DNA of 64,000 bases from Rhodobacteraceae bacterium F11138 (lineage in GTDB: Bacteria > Pseudomonadota > Alphaproteobacteria > Rhodobacterales > Rhodobacteraceae), in assembly GCA_016521575.1 (NCBI GenBank), contig JAEKDP010000010.1:100816-164815 (forward strand), given 5' to 3'. The position numbers and the translations under genes are program-made. The notes under the pieces were generated by a model. It had not been told where the DNA came from. It saw only the letters and a list, made by a program, of their open reading frames with translations, and searched no databases. Below, one piece after another: positions 32,969 to 41,577 of this stretch (position 1 is the first letter of the stretch; each line of letters opens with the position of its first letter).

Positions 32969-33703
32969 TCAGCCGTAGCGGGCCGCGAAACGGCGCAGGA
33001 TCTCGGCGGGTTGAGTGACGTTTGCGCGGTGGCAGGCCTGTATCAGCTCATCGGCCCGTTCCGGCGCGAAATACCCATGGTTGCGATAGATCCGGATCCG
33101 GCGTTCAAAGTCGCTGGCGTCTGCCTCGGGGTGAAATTGCGTGGCATAGACGTTGCGGCCATGCCGGATCATCTGGATCGGGCAGGGCGCGGATTTGACC
33201 AGGTGCACGCAGCCCGGGGGCAGGGCCTGAACGGCTTCCTTGTGGCCGACGAATGCCTGAAACGCCGGGTCCAGCCCCGAGGTCAACGGATCGTCCATGG
33301 CCGCCGCGGTAAGATGGCAGTCGGTGGGCCCGACGGCTTCGCCGAAACGGGCCTTGCTGACCTCGCCGCCCAGGTGATGTGCCAGAATGCCCAGCCCATA
33401 GCAGCAGCCCATGAACGGGTGATCGCGTGCGGTGATTTGCGGCATCAACGCCATGATCTGCGTCTCGATGCGCGATTCCATGCGGGATTTTTCATCGGCC
33501 GGGTCGCTGACGCAACCCGGACCGCCCCCGACGATGACGCCGGCGAAATCGGTGACGTCCATGGTGTCGGGCAAGGTTTCGCAATCCAGCCGAACCCGGT
33601 GCGCGCGGGTTGCGTGCAGTCCGCATTTGTCAAGAATCGCCGCGAATTCGTCATCCGCCGCATCTGTTTCGGGGCGCAGTTGCAGGATCAGAAACGGTTT
33701 CAT
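32969..33703 (-). CDS. Class I glutamine amidotransferase-like protein
   Basis: This 244-residue single-domain protein has the nucleophile elbow MGCCYGLGILAHHLGG (GCCYG in place of the usual GxCxG) and the His-Glu pair in YATQFHPEAD. No synthetase domain is attached, so it resembles free-standing GATase1 proteins of the GMP-synthase/YfeJ type whose acceptor is unknown. It opens with MKPFLILQLRPETDAADDEF. The ATG at 33703 is chosen over a GTG at 33727 because the first beta strand starts immediately. The neighbouring FAD dehydrogenase is on the same strand. Confidence 0.88.
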   Translation of the reverse strand: MKPFLILQLRPETDAADDEFAAILDKCGLHATRAHRVRLDCETLPDTMDVTDFAGVIVGGGPGCVSDPADEKSRMESRIETQIMALMPQITARDHPFMGCCYGLGILAHHLGGEVSKARFGEAVGPTDCHLTAAAMDDPLTSGLDPAFQAFVGHKEAVQALPPGCVHLVKSAPCPIQMIRHGRNVYATQFHPEADASDFERRIRIYRNHGYFAPERADELIQACHRANVTQPAEILRRFAARYG

Positions 33704-33773
33704 GGCGTTGGCATAGCGGGGGTTCACCCCGCTGTGAAGCCACTTGTTCCGTCGGCGGGGCCATATGATCGGG

Positions 33774-35546
33774 TCACAGCGGCCAGAACACCAGAATCGA
33801 CGGGATCGATACCGCGACGATGATGATTTCCAACGGCAGGCCCATGCGCCAATAATCGCCGAACCGATATCCCCCCGGACCCAGGATCAGGGTGTTGTTC
33901 TTGTGCCCGATCGGGGTCAGAAACGCCGCTGACGCCGCCACCGCGACGGCCATCAGGAACGGATCCGGTGACACCTGCAGGGTCTGGGCCATCTGAATGC
34001 CCACCGGGGCCGCGACGATTGTGGTTGCGGTGTTGTTCAGCACATCCGACAGGGTCATGGTTACGACCATCAGCACCGTCAGGATGACCCAGGCGGGCAT
34101 GCCCTGTGTCAGGTCGGTCAAGGCACCCGCGATCAATTGCGTGCCTCCCGAGGTTTCAAGTGCCGCGCCCAGCGGGATCATCGAACCCAGCAGGACAACG
34201 ACGGGCCATTCGATATGATCGTATATCTCGGCAATGGGCAGGATCCGGGTCAGGACATAGGCAACCACAACCAGTCCCAGGGCAATCGGCAGATACAGCA
34301 AGCCCAGGCTGGCCGCTGCCACGGCGGCGGCAAACAGGCCGATGGCCAGCCAGACCTTTTCATTCGCGGTCACGTTCAGCCCGCGTGCGGCCAGGGGCAG
34401 GCAGCCCAGCCATTCGGTCACGTCCGGCCCATTGTCGCGCGGACAAAGCAGCAACAGGATGTCTCCGGGCAGGATCTCGGTCTGGCGCATATGTTTGGCG
34501 ATCCGCTGGCCCTGACGGGAAATTCCCATCAGCACCGTGTTTTGCCGCCAGGCCAGCCCGATGCTTTGGGCGGTCTTGCCCGCGATCCGGGCGGATTCGG
34601 GGACGACGACCTCGATCACCTCCAGCCCTTCGCCCGCCGCGGCCAGCAGTTCCTGACGCTTGGCATCCGAAAAATCCAGACTGAGCGCCGAGCGGAATTC
34701 GTCCAGCGCATCGGGGCGGGCTTCGAGAACCAGGGTATCCCCGGCCCTGAGCAACGCGTTGGCGGCGCGTCCATACCGCCTTTTGCCGTCCCGGATCAGG
34801 CCCAGGATCGCCACATCGGATTTCTCGGCGGTTTCGTCCAGTTCGGCCAGGCGTTTGCCGATATGGCCAGAGTCTTCGGGCACTGTCAGTTCGGCGACAT
34901 ACTCGGCCATCTCGCCGGCGCGCACAGCATCGCTGCCCCGATCGGGGATCAAGCGCCAGCCGATCAGGGCAACAAAAATCAGTCCGGCAATCGCCGCGAT
35001 CCCCCCGACGGGTGCAAAGTCGAACATCTTGAAAGGCTCGCCCAGGGCGTCGGCCCGGATAGACGCGATGATGATGTTGGGCGGGGTTCCGATCAGCGTG
35101 ACCATTCCCCCCAGAATGGTGGCGAATCCCAATGGCATCAGGCTGAGCCCGGGATTGCGTCCGGCCTTGCGCGCGGTCTGGATGTCCACCGGCATCAACA
35201 ACGCCAGCGCGGCAACATTGTTCATGAAGGCCGACAGGACCGCTCCGATTCCGCCCATCAGCACGATATGCCCGCCCAGGGCGCGGCTGCTGTCGACCAG
35301 CGTGCGGGTGATCAGGAACACGGCGCCCGACCTGACCAGCCCGGCGGACACGATCAGGACGAGCGCGACCACCAGCGTGGCGGGATGTCCAAAGCCGGTG
35401 AACGCATCCTCGGTCGGTACCACGCCCAGCACAACGCCCAGCATGAGCGCAGAGAACGCGACCAGATCATAGCGAAACCGCCCCCAAAGCAACAATGCAA
35501 AGACGCCGCCAAACAGGGCGAAAAGGATGATCTGATCTGTCGTCAT
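33774..35546 (-). CDS. SLC13-family permease with RCK_C domains, second copy
   Basis: This 590-residue permease has the same architecture as the protein at 29344: membrane half, two RCK_C domains (about residues 205-375, including ESARIAGKTAQSIGLAW), membrane half. Substrate-site segments are AFMNNVAALALLMPVDI and SDVLNNTATTIVAAPVGIQMA, so SNT is replaced by NN-containing motifs. The two are paralogues only at family level; they differ across most of their length and are on opposite strands. Likely an anion or dicarboxylate transporter. Confidence 0.92.
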   Translation of the reverse strand: MTTDQIILFALFGGVFALLLWGRFRYDLVAFSALMLGVVLGVVPTEDAFTGFGHPATLVVALVLIVSAGLVRSGAVFLITRTLVDSSRALGGHIVLMGGIGAVLSAFMNNVAALALLMPVDIQTARKAGRNPGLSLMPLGFATILGGMVTLIGTPPNIIIASIRADALGEPFKMFDFAPVGGIAAIAGLIFVALIGWRLIPDRGSDAVRAGEMAEYVAELTVPEDSGHIGKRLAELDETAEKSDVAILGLIRDGKRRYGRAANALLRAGDTLVLEARPDALDEFRSALSLDFSDAKRQELLAAAGEGLEVIEVVVPESARIAGKTAQSIGLAWRQNTVLMGISRQGQRIAKHMRQTEILPGDILLLLCPRDNGPDVTEWLGCLPLAARGLNVTANEKVWLAIGLFAAAVAAASLGLLYLPIALGLVVVAYVLTRILPIAEIYDHIEWPVVVLLGSMIPLGAALETSGGTQLIAGALTDLTQGMPAWVILTVLMVVTMTLSDVLNNTATTIVAAPVGIQMAQTLQVSPDPFLMAVAVAASAAFLTPIGHKNNTLILGPGGYRFGDYWRMGLPLEIIIVAVSIPSILVFWPL

Positions 35547-35790
35547 GCGCCGGGTCGCCTGTATGTGCTGTTTTTAGGCAAACCCTAACGCATCGCCGCG
35601 CGACCGCAAAGTGGACAAACATCTGTGTCCGTGTCGCCCCGGCGGTGATGTCGGCATCTGGCCGGTGGCGACGCATATCTTCGCCGCGCACGAAAAAAGG
35701 GCACCGGCCCAGCCGCTGCCCCCAAATGTCTTTTCCTGTGACCCGGTATCGTTTTACCCTGTTTCGTTCAGGGGGTCCCCGATCTTGTGT
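35547..35790. other. Intergenic stretch between SLC13 and VPLPA-CTERM genes
   Basis: No supported gene. The left end should contain the promoter of the leftward SLC13 gene; the right end is the downstream region of the VPLPA-CTERM gene. Confidence 0.4.
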
Positions 35791-35817
35791 GAATGGCCGG
35801 CCATTGCCGGACCATTC
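35791..35817. other. Long hairpin downstream of the VPLPA-CTERM gene
   Basis: GAATGGCCGGC pairs with GCCGGACCATTC: eleven base pairs with a single bulged A and a four-base loop. It ends 18 bases after the stop of the leftward gene. No T-run, so it may be a 3'-end stabiliser or a Rho-assisted stop. Confidence 0.5.
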
Positions 35818-35835
35818 GCCGTTCGGGGTACCGGA

Positions 35836-36486
35836 TCAGCCGTTCTTGGATTTGCGGCGCGAACGGGCCGCCAGAGCACCCAGTCCGCCGATCAGCAGCA
35901 GGCCGCTGGCCGGCAGCGGAACCTGTGACACGGCGGTGATGTTGGAGAATTCGAAAGCGTTTATCCCCCGGTTCTGGTTGCCGGAAGAGAACCAGACAGT
36001 ATCGAAATATTCCGAAGCATCGTCAGCGGTGATGGTGACAAAGGAAGCTTCCCGCGCAACGATGTTGAATTCCGCGCCCGAGATGCTGCCGACGAAATTG
36101 TCGCCTTTGTACAGTTCCAGGGTGTTGTAGCTGTCCGGAGACCCCCACAACAGGCTGATCGAGCTGGACAAACCGCTGAGCGCCAGAATGGCGGGGTTCG
36201 CGGTGCCGTCATAGGGATCGGTGCCATTGGTGTCGTTTCCGACCGCGAAATAGCCTGCCGACGTATGCCCGGCAGCATCAAAGGGAGAACGGTACTGATT
36301 GTTGAGGCTTGCGTCCGGCGCGACGGTCAGCGGTGCATCAAGCCAGGTGCCCGGCAGGGCGAGCGACTGGGTGACGTCGACGTTGGACAGGGCATCGTCG
36401 TAATCGTTGATGGCATTGACCGTCAGGGCAGATGAAATGCTGGGCAGCGCAATCAGGGCTGCAATGGCGAATGAAGTCTTGAACAT
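35836..36486 (-). CDS. VPLPA-CTERM sorting-domain surface protein
   Basis: This 216-residue precursor begins with a signal peptide (MFKTSFAIAALIALPSISSA). The C-terminus has the tripartite sorting signal VPLPASGLLLIGGLGALAAR followed by a basic RSRRKSKNG tail, the Rhodobacteraceae version of PEP-CTERM. Such proteins are processed by an exosortase and often go to the cell surface or matrix. The body is rich in Asp, Asn, Ser and Thr and lacks cysteine. AGGAG lies upstream of the ATG at 36486. No exosortase gene is present in the window. Confidence 0.88.
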   Translation of the reverse strand: MFKTSFAIAALIALPSISSALTVNAINDYDDALSNVDVTQSLALPGTWLDAPLTVAPDASLNNQYRSPFDAAGHTSAGYFAVGNDTNGTDPYDGTANPAILALSGLSSSISLLWGSPDSYNTLELYKGDNFVGSISGAEFNIVAREASFVTITADDASEYFDTVWFSSGNQNRGINAFEFSNITAVSQVPLPASGLLLIGGLGALAARSRRKSKNG

Positions 36487-36737
36487 CCTGGCTCCTAAAA
36501 GGATCCAGCAGGGCACTGTGCAACCACAAACCGGATCTTAAACTCACAAAGGCACAGCATTCGCGCGCAAGGTAACGTATCTTTCACAGAGATTGCAACG
36601 GGTTGAGACAAGTTATTCGCGAATTGACATGATTTGGTGTGCACAGTCGTCAGCTGTCTCGGCGACCGTATCCAAAAGAGAAACCAATCTGTTCACGTCG
36701 GCCCGGTATTGGTGTGGTTTCCGGTTGAAGATCTGTG

Positions 36738-37514
36738 TCAGTCTGCCGATTCGAACGGGTCATTCTCATAGCGCACCTGCGCCAGATACAGACCTTGCGG
36801 CGGGCAGACGGGGCCACAGGCGGCGCGGTCGCAGGCCCGCAACGATGCTCCCACATCGTCAGGCGACCATGCGCCCGAGCCGACCCGTTCCAGCGTGCCG
36901 ACAAAGCTGCGCACCTGATTGTGCAGGAAAGAACGCGCGCGCACATGGAAATGGATTTCCGGACCTGAAAACCCGTCGACGGCCTGCACGCGCAGCTCGT
37001 CCAGCGTCTTGACCGGGCTGGCGGCCTGACAGATCGATGCGCGGAACGTGGTGAAATCATGCCGCCCGATCAGTTGATCAGCCCCGGCCTGCATCGCGGC
37101 GGCATCCAGTGGGTGATTGACCTGCCAGACCTGTCCGGAGTCATGCGGCGCCGGGGCACGGCGCATCAGGATGCGAAACAGGTACTGCCGCTCGCGCGCC
37201 GAAAACCGTGCATGCCAGTCATCGCAGACCCGCGCGCAGGCGGTAATGGCCACGGGGGCTGGCTTGAGATGGTGGTTCAGGGCCTCGGACAGGCGGAACG
37301 GGTCCCAGTTCTTTTGCATGTCGCAATGGGCGACCTGACCCAAGGCATGCACCCCGGCATCGGTCCGTCCGGCGGCGGCGATGGTATGGGCGCGCGGTTC
37401 CAGCCGGGCCAGTGCGGCTTCGATCGCGCCCTGCACCGACGGTTGATCCTTTTGCCGCTGCCATCCGGCAAAGGGGCCGCCTTGGTATTCGATTTTCAGT
37501 GCATAGCGGGGCAT
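36738..37514 (-). CDS. truA: tRNA pseudouridine(38-40) synthase
   Basis: This 258-residue enzyme converts uridines 38, 39 and 40 in the tRNA anticodon arm to pseudouridine. The catalytic motif GRTDAGVHA is at residues 49-57 with Asp52 as nucleophile; [19 protein letters not shown] and [15 protein letters not shown] are further TruA signatures. Length is normal. The ATG at 37514 gives [13 protein letters not shown], the standard N-terminus; an in-frame codon at 37550 would add 12 residues. It is divergent from ycjX. Confidence 0.96.
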   Translation of the reverse strand: MPRYALKIEYQGGPFAGWQRQKDQPSVQGAIEAALARLEPRAHTIAAAGRTDAGVHALGQVAHCDMQKNWDPFRLSEALNHHLKPAPVAITACARVCDDWHARFSARERQYLFRILMRRAPAPHDSGQVWQVNHPLDAAAMQAGADQLIGRHDFTTFRASICQAASPVKTLDELRVQAVDGFSGPEIHFHVRARSFLHNQVRSFVGTLERVGSGAWSPDDVGASLRACDRAACGPVCPPQGLYLAQVRYENDPFESAD

Positions 37515-37623
37515 GGCGGGGCTGCTACCCTGAACGTCCGGTGGCGGCAAGGTCTGGTATCGGGCGACCGTGCGGCTTATCTAGGGGCGAACAACGCGGG
37601 CACAACGGGGGCAGGGCGCGGCT

Positions 37624-39039
37624 TTGGTCATTTCATCCTTGGCGGACGGCTTGGTGCGGGGCCTTGAAACCGTCGGCGACAGCATAAACGACACATTGTT
37701 CGAGCCGGTGATCCGGCTGGGCGTGACTGGGTTGGCGCGGTCCGGCAAGACCGTGTTCATCACCTCTCTGGTGGCGAATCTGATGGATCGCGGCCGTATG
37801 CCGGGACTGGTCGCCGCGCAGGAAGGCCGGTTCGAGGCGGCGCTGCTGCAGCCCCAGCCGGACGATACGGTGCCACGGTTCGACTTTGAAACCCATCTGG
37901 GCGCGCTGACCGCGAGCGCGCCGCACTGGCCCGACAGCACACGCGCGGTTTCGGAACTGCGGTTGTCCCTGCGGGTGCGCCCCAGCGGTCTGTTGGCGGG
38001 GTTGCAGGGGGCACGCACGGTGCATCTGGATATCGTCGATTATCCGGGCGAGTGGCTGCTGGATCTGGCGTTGCTGGACAAGACCTATGCGCAATGGTCC
38101 CAAGAAACGCTGACCCGCCTGAACAATCGGGATGTGGCGGCAGAATTTCGCGCCCTGGCCCAGGCCGAAGATGCCACCCAGCCGCTGGACGAGCCGCGCG
38201 CACAGGCGCTGGCGCAGGCCTTTACCGCGTATCTGAACGCAGCACGGCAGGCCGGGTTCTATGATTGCACACCCGGCAGGTTCCTGTTGCCCGGTGATCT
38301 GGCCGGGTCCCCGGTCTTGACCTTTGCGCCGCTGCCGCCGCAGACGAATACTTCGCGCCGCTCGCTGTGGCGCGAGATGGACCGCCGCTATGAGGCCTAC
38401 AAGTCCCAGGTGGTCAAACCATTTTTCCGCGATCATTTCTCACGGATCGACCGCCAGGTGGTGCTGGTCGATGCCCTGGGCGCGATCCACAAGGGGCCGC
38501 AGGCGGTCGAGGACATGCGCGGCGCCATGACCGATATCCTGTCGGCGTTCCGCCCGGGCACCAATGCCTTTCTGACCCGGTTGCTGTTGGGCAAGCGGGT
38601 GGAAAAGATCCTGTTCGCGGCCACCAAGGCCGATCACCTGCACCATATGCAGCATGGCCGGCTGACCGCGATCATCGAGGCCTTGATCCGCGATGCGCGC
38701 GATCGGGCCAGCTTTGCCGGGGCCGAGACCGCCGCCATGGCGATCGCGTCGTTGCGCGCCACCACCGAAGAGACGCGCAACCATGGCGGGCGTGAACTGA
38801 ACTGTGTCCGTGGAACATTGCTGGAAACGGGCAAGGCGGCGGCGTTCTATCCCGGTGAATTGCCCGAAGATCCGTCACAGGTCCTGGGGCCCGCACGGGC
38901 CGGTGCGGACAGTTGGCTGGACGCGGAATATCAGGTGATGAATTTCGCGCCCGCGCGCCTGAACCTGAAACCCGGCGACGGTCCGCCGCACATCCGGTTG
39001 GATCGCGCGGCGCAATTCCTGATCGGAGACCGGCTGTGA
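37624..39039 (+). CDS. ycjX: YcjX family P-loop GTPase-like protein (DUF463)
   Basis: This 471-residue protein has an early P-loop GLARSGKTVF (from residue 36), VHLDIVDYPGEWLLDLALLD (a DxxG-like switch) and VLVDALGAIHKGPQAVEDMR, matching YcjX, a conserved stress-associated ATP/GTP-binding protein of unknown role. The start is uncertain: a TTG at 37624 follows a G-rich stretch, and a further TTG (37639) and a GTG (37654) are in frame. It is coupled to the GNAT gene by a four-base overlap and then to ycjF, its usual partner. Confidence 0.9.
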   Translation: MVISSLADGLVRGLETVGDSINDTLFEPVIRLGVTGLARSGKTVFITSLVANLMDRGRMPGLVAAQEGRFEAALLQPQPDDTVPRFDFETHLGALTASAPHWPDSTRAVSELRLSLRVRPSGLLAGLQGARTVHLDIVDYPGEWLLDLALLDKTYAQWSQETLTRLNNRDVAAEFRALAQAEDATQPLDEPRAQALAQAFTAYLNAARQAGFYDCTPGRFLLPGDLAGSPVLTFAPLPPQTNTSRRSLWREMDRRYEAYKSQVVKPFFRDHFSRIDRQVVLVDALGAIHKGPQAVEDMRGAMTDILSAFRPGTNAFLTRLLLGKRVEKILFAATKADHLHHMQHGRLTAIIEALIRDARDRASFAGAETAAMAIASLRATTEETRNHGGRELNCVRGTLLETGKAAAFYPGELPEDPSQVLGPARAGADSWLDAEYQVMNFAPARLNLKPGDGPPHIRLDRAAQFLIGDRL

Positions 39040-39488
39040 CCGTGCAGGCGACCCTGCGCCCGGCGCGGCCTCTGGATGCGGGCGCGACGGGGGATATCCT
39101 GTGGCGCTGCCAACGCGAAGCGGTGTGGATGCCTCGGCTGTATTCCGGTGCGGAAACCATCGCGTTCTGCGGTTCCATGATCGAACGCGGATGGATGACC
39201 GTCGCCCTGGTCGAGGGCCGGATCGTGGGGTTTCTGGCCTGTGACGGGCGGCAGATCCATGGGCTGTATCTGAGCCGGGAGGTCTGGGGAAAAGGCATTG
39301 CGCGCATGGTTCTGGACGATGCCAAACGCCGTGCCGACCGGTTGATCCTGCGCAGCTTTCAGGCCAATGCGCGCGCCAACCGTTTCTATCGCCGGGCCGG
39401 GTTTGTCGAAGTCGGGCGCGGGGACGGCAGCGACAATGATGAAAACCTGCCCGACATTGCCTATGTCTGGCCAAAGGAGAACGCCTGA
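39036..39488 (+). CDS. GNAT-family N-acetyltransferase
   Basis: This 150-residue single-domain acetyltransferase has the acetyl-CoA pyrophosphate loop in LSREVWGKGIARMVLDDAKR (about residues 79-98), preceded by GFLACDGRQIHGLYL, and a C-terminal NRFYRRAGF typical of RimI-like GNATs. It starts with GTG overlapping the ycjX stop, and its stop overlaps the ycjF ATG, so it is embedded between the two. In many bacteria ycjX and ycjF are adjacent; the insertion suggests a functional link, perhaps acetylation of a membrane-stress component. Confidence 0.9.
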   Translation: MTVQATLRPARPLDAGATGDILWRCQREAVWMPRLYSGAETIAFCGSMIERGWMTVALVEGRIVGFLACDGRQIHGLYLSREVWGKGIARMVLDDAKRRADRLILRSFQANARANRFYRRAGFVEVGRGDGSDNDENLPDIAYVWPKENA

Positions 39489-40483
39489 TGTCCACGGGTC
39501 CGGTCCTGATCGAACTGGAAGACGACAGCCCGGCGGTTGCGGTCAGCGACGCGCCGCCGGTGCCCGAGACCGAGGTGCCGACAGGGCAGGCCATGCAGGC
39601 CGTGGGGCAGATCGCGGCCCGCCGGCGGTCGCGCTTGACCCGGTGGTTCTGGGGGTTGGCTGCGGCGGTGATCGGGGCAATGATGTCTGTCGCGGCCTGG
39701 GAATTCGCCACGGGGCTGGTCGCACGCGCGCCAATTCTGGGATGGATCGTCACCGGTCTGATTGTCGCGATGCTGTTGGTGCTGGCGCTCATTGCCCTGC
39801 GCGAGATGGCGGCTTTGTTCCGGTTGGGGCGCATCGACAGTCTGCACCGGGCCGCCGACACCGCGCTGCAGGAACAGGATCTGGCGCAGGCACGTGCGCT
39901 GACCGACCGGCTGGTGGCGTTCTATTCCGGGCGCGACGACACACGGTGGGGACGGGACAGATTGGCCGAGCGCATGGGGGAACAGTTCGACGCCGCGGCG
40001 TTGCTGCATCTGGTCGAGGACGAACTGTTGCAACCGCTGGATGCTGCCGCCAGCCGCGAAGTCGAGGCCGCCGCGCGGCAGGTTGCAACGGTGACGGCGC
40101 TGGTGCCGCTGGCGTTTGCCGATGTCGCCGCCGCGCTGGCTGCCAACCTGCGGATGATCCGGCGTGTTGCCGAAATCTATGGCGGGCGCTCTGGCGTGCT
40201 TGGCAGCTGGCGCCTGACCCGGGCGGTCTTTGCGCATCTCATCGCAACCGGAGCCGTCGCGGTGGGGGATGATCTGCTGGAACCGGTGTTGGGGGGCTCG
40301 TTGCTGTCCAAACTGTCGCGCAGGTTCGGCGAAGGGCTGGTCAATGGCGCCCTGTCGGCCCGCGTCGGCGTGGCTGCGATGGAGGTCTGTCGTCCCTTGC
40401 CGTTCAGCCGCGATCGCCGCCCGTCGGTGCGGGGGATCATCAAGCGCGCCCTGAGCGGTCTGTTCGGACGGCAATCGGGGTGA
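39488..40483 (+). CDS. ycjF: YcjF-family inner-membrane protein (DUF697)
   Basis: This 331-residue membrane protein has an acidic N-terminus, two hydrophobic helices (about residues 52-75 and 80-104), then a soluble domain with DTRWGRDRLAERMGEQFDAA and a DUF697-type C-terminal segment (FADVAAALAANLRMIRRVAEIYGGR). This is the TIGR01620/YcjF layout. It is the last gene of the ycjX-GNAT-ycjF operon, with a one-base overlap upstream. Confidence 0.9.
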   Translation: MSTGPVLIELEDDSPAVAVSDAPPVPETEVPTGQAMQAVGQIAARRRSRLTRWFWGLAAAVIGAMMSVAAWEFATGLVARAPILGWIVTGLIVAMLLVLALIALREMAALFRLGRIDSLHRAADTALQEQDLAQARALTDRLVAFYSGRDDTRWGRDRLAERMGEQFDAAALLHLVEDELLQPLDAAASREVEAAARQVATVTALVPLAFADVAAALAANLRMIRRVAEIYGGRSGVLGSWRLTRAVFAHLIATGAVAVGDDLLEPVLGGSLLSKLSRRFGEGLVNGALSARVGVAAMEVCRPLPFSRDRRPSVRGIIKRALSGLFGRQSG

Positions 40484-40490
40484 AATCCGG

Positions 40491-40545
40491 CTGAACTGTC
40501 TGGCCGGCCCTGTGTCACAGTTCAGAATATCACGGTTTTGTGATA
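40491..40545. promoter_or_regulatory. Two inverted repeats: ycjF end structure and possible operator
   Basis: CTGAACTGT (40491-40499) and ACAGTTCAG (40517-40525) form a perfect nine-base inverted repeat with a 17-base spacer, starting seven bases after the ycjF stop. Next, TATCAC-N6-GTGATA (40528-40545) looks like a dimer operator upstream of the methyltransferase gene. Confidence 0.45.
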
Positions 40546-40571
40546 GCATCCCGCGCGAAGGGGGCCGCAAG

Positions 40572-41405
40572 ATGTCTGACACATCCCAGCTGACTGCGCA
40601 TTACGACGGCAATGCGGATCTGACAGCGCGGATCAAGGCCGCGCTGGACCGTGGCGGATTTCGCCCGCCGCTGAAACTGAACGTGCTGGCGCAATTCGAC
40701 GAGCTTCATATGGGCGGGCGGCAGGCCACCGAGCGGTTTGCCGCCAATCTGCGGATCAATGCCGGCAGCCGGGTGCTGGATCTGGGCTGCGGGCTGGGCG
40801 GTCCGGCCCGTTTCATCGCCAGCACGACCGGCGCGCGGGTCACGGGCGTGGATCTCACCTCCGGCTACATCCGGGCCGGGCGCGAATTGACCGGCATGGC
40901 ATTGATGCTGGATCTGGTCGAACTGCGTGAGGGCGATATCCGCGATTTGCCGTTTGATGCGCAGTCCTTTGATGTGGTCTATATGATCCATGTCGGCATG
41001 AACATCGCGGACAAGGCGACGGTGTTCGAACAGGCCGCACGGGTGCTGAAACCCGGCGGGCTGTTTGGTATCTATGATGTGATGGCCCTGCAGGACAATC
41101 CGGTGCAATTCCCGGTGCCCTGGGCGTCGGGGCAGGATCACAGTGCGCTGTCCGGTCCGGAAATCTATCGGGATGGGTTGGAGAATGCGGGTTTCCGCAT
41201 ACTGTCGCAAACCGACCGCAGCGCCTTTGCGTTGGATACCTTTGCCCGGATGGCATCCCGACAGGCGGCGGCCGGTGCGCCGCCCGCGTTGGGAATGCAT
41301 CTGGTGATGGGGCCGGATGCCGCAAGCAGGATCGACAACATGGTCGCCTCGCTGACTGCCGGGCGTATCGCCCCGGTCGAAATCATCGCAGAGCTGCCCC
41401 GTTGA
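40572..41405 (+). CDS. Class I SAM-dependent methyltransferase
   Basis: This 277-residue methyltransferase has motif I VLDLGCGLGGPARF at about 68-81, GVDLTSGYIRAGRELTG, IRDLPFDAQSFDVVYMIHVG and the post-motif VLKPGGLFGIYDVM. The pattern resembles UbiE/sterol-type small-molecule methyltransferases (sarcosine/glycine methyltransferase-like), but the substrate is unknown. The ATG at 40572 follows AAGGGGG; an upstream in-frame codon at 40512 overlaps the inverted repeats. It appears monocistronic, between ycjF and the ileS leader. Confidence 0.88.
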   Translation: MSDTSQLTAHYDGNADLTARIKAALDRGGFRPPLKLNVLAQFDELHMGGRQATERFAANLRINAGSRVLDLGCGLGGPARFIASTTGARVTGVDLTSGYIRAGRELTGMALMLDLVELREGDIRDLPFDAQSFDVVYMIHVGMNIADKATVFEQAARVLKPGGLFGIYDVMALQDNPVQFPVPWASGQDHSALSGPEIYRDGLENAGFRILSQTDRSAFALDTFARMASRQAAAGAPPALGMHLVMGPDAASRIDNMVASLTAGRIAPVEIIAELPR

Positions 41406-41476
41406 CGCATGGCGCGGGCGCTGGCGTGGGGCGCTGCCTGGTCAGCCCGGCAACTGCATGGCGTTGTCGAACACGC

Positions 41477-41505
41477 TTTAACCCCACGGCGCAAGCGCCT
41501 ATAGT
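41477..41505 (+). promoter_or_regulatory. Candidate sigma70 promoter of ileS
   Basis: TTTAAC (41477-41482), 17 bases, TATAGT (41500-41505). The expected transcription start is around 41512, giving a leader of about 136 bases before ileS. The -10 matches consensus at five of six positions. Confidence 0.6.
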
Positions 41506-41511
41506 GCCCGC

Positions 41512-41562
41512 ATGTCCCACCGTGTGATCATGATTATACGAATTATTCTCCCGGCGCTCTGA
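41512..41562 (+). CDS. Isoleucine-rich leader peptide of ileS
   Basis: A 16-codon ORF reads MSHRVIMIIRIILPAL. Five of 16 residues are Ile, using ATC, ATT and ATA codons. Its ATG coincides with the predicted transcription start, so translation would be leaderless. The final Pro-Ala-Leu codons form the left arm of a seven-base-pair hairpin (41550-41556 with 41571-41577). This is the classical design of an attenuator leader peptide responding to charged tRNA-Ile, located directly upstream of the gene for the cognate synthetase. Expression is inferred, not shown. Confidence 0.55.
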   Translation: MSHRVIMIIRIILPAL

Positions 41563-41577
41563 CCTTGAGACGCCGGG
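41550..41577 (+). promoter_or_regulatory. Hairpin overlapping the end of the ileS leader peptide
   Basis: CCCGGCG (41550-41556) pairs perfectly with CGCCGGG (41571-41577). A second, weaker stem GGTGC/GCACC follows (41582-41586 with 41597-41601). No T-run follows either, so any control would be through Rho, through translation or by an unseen alternative fold. Confidence 0.5.
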
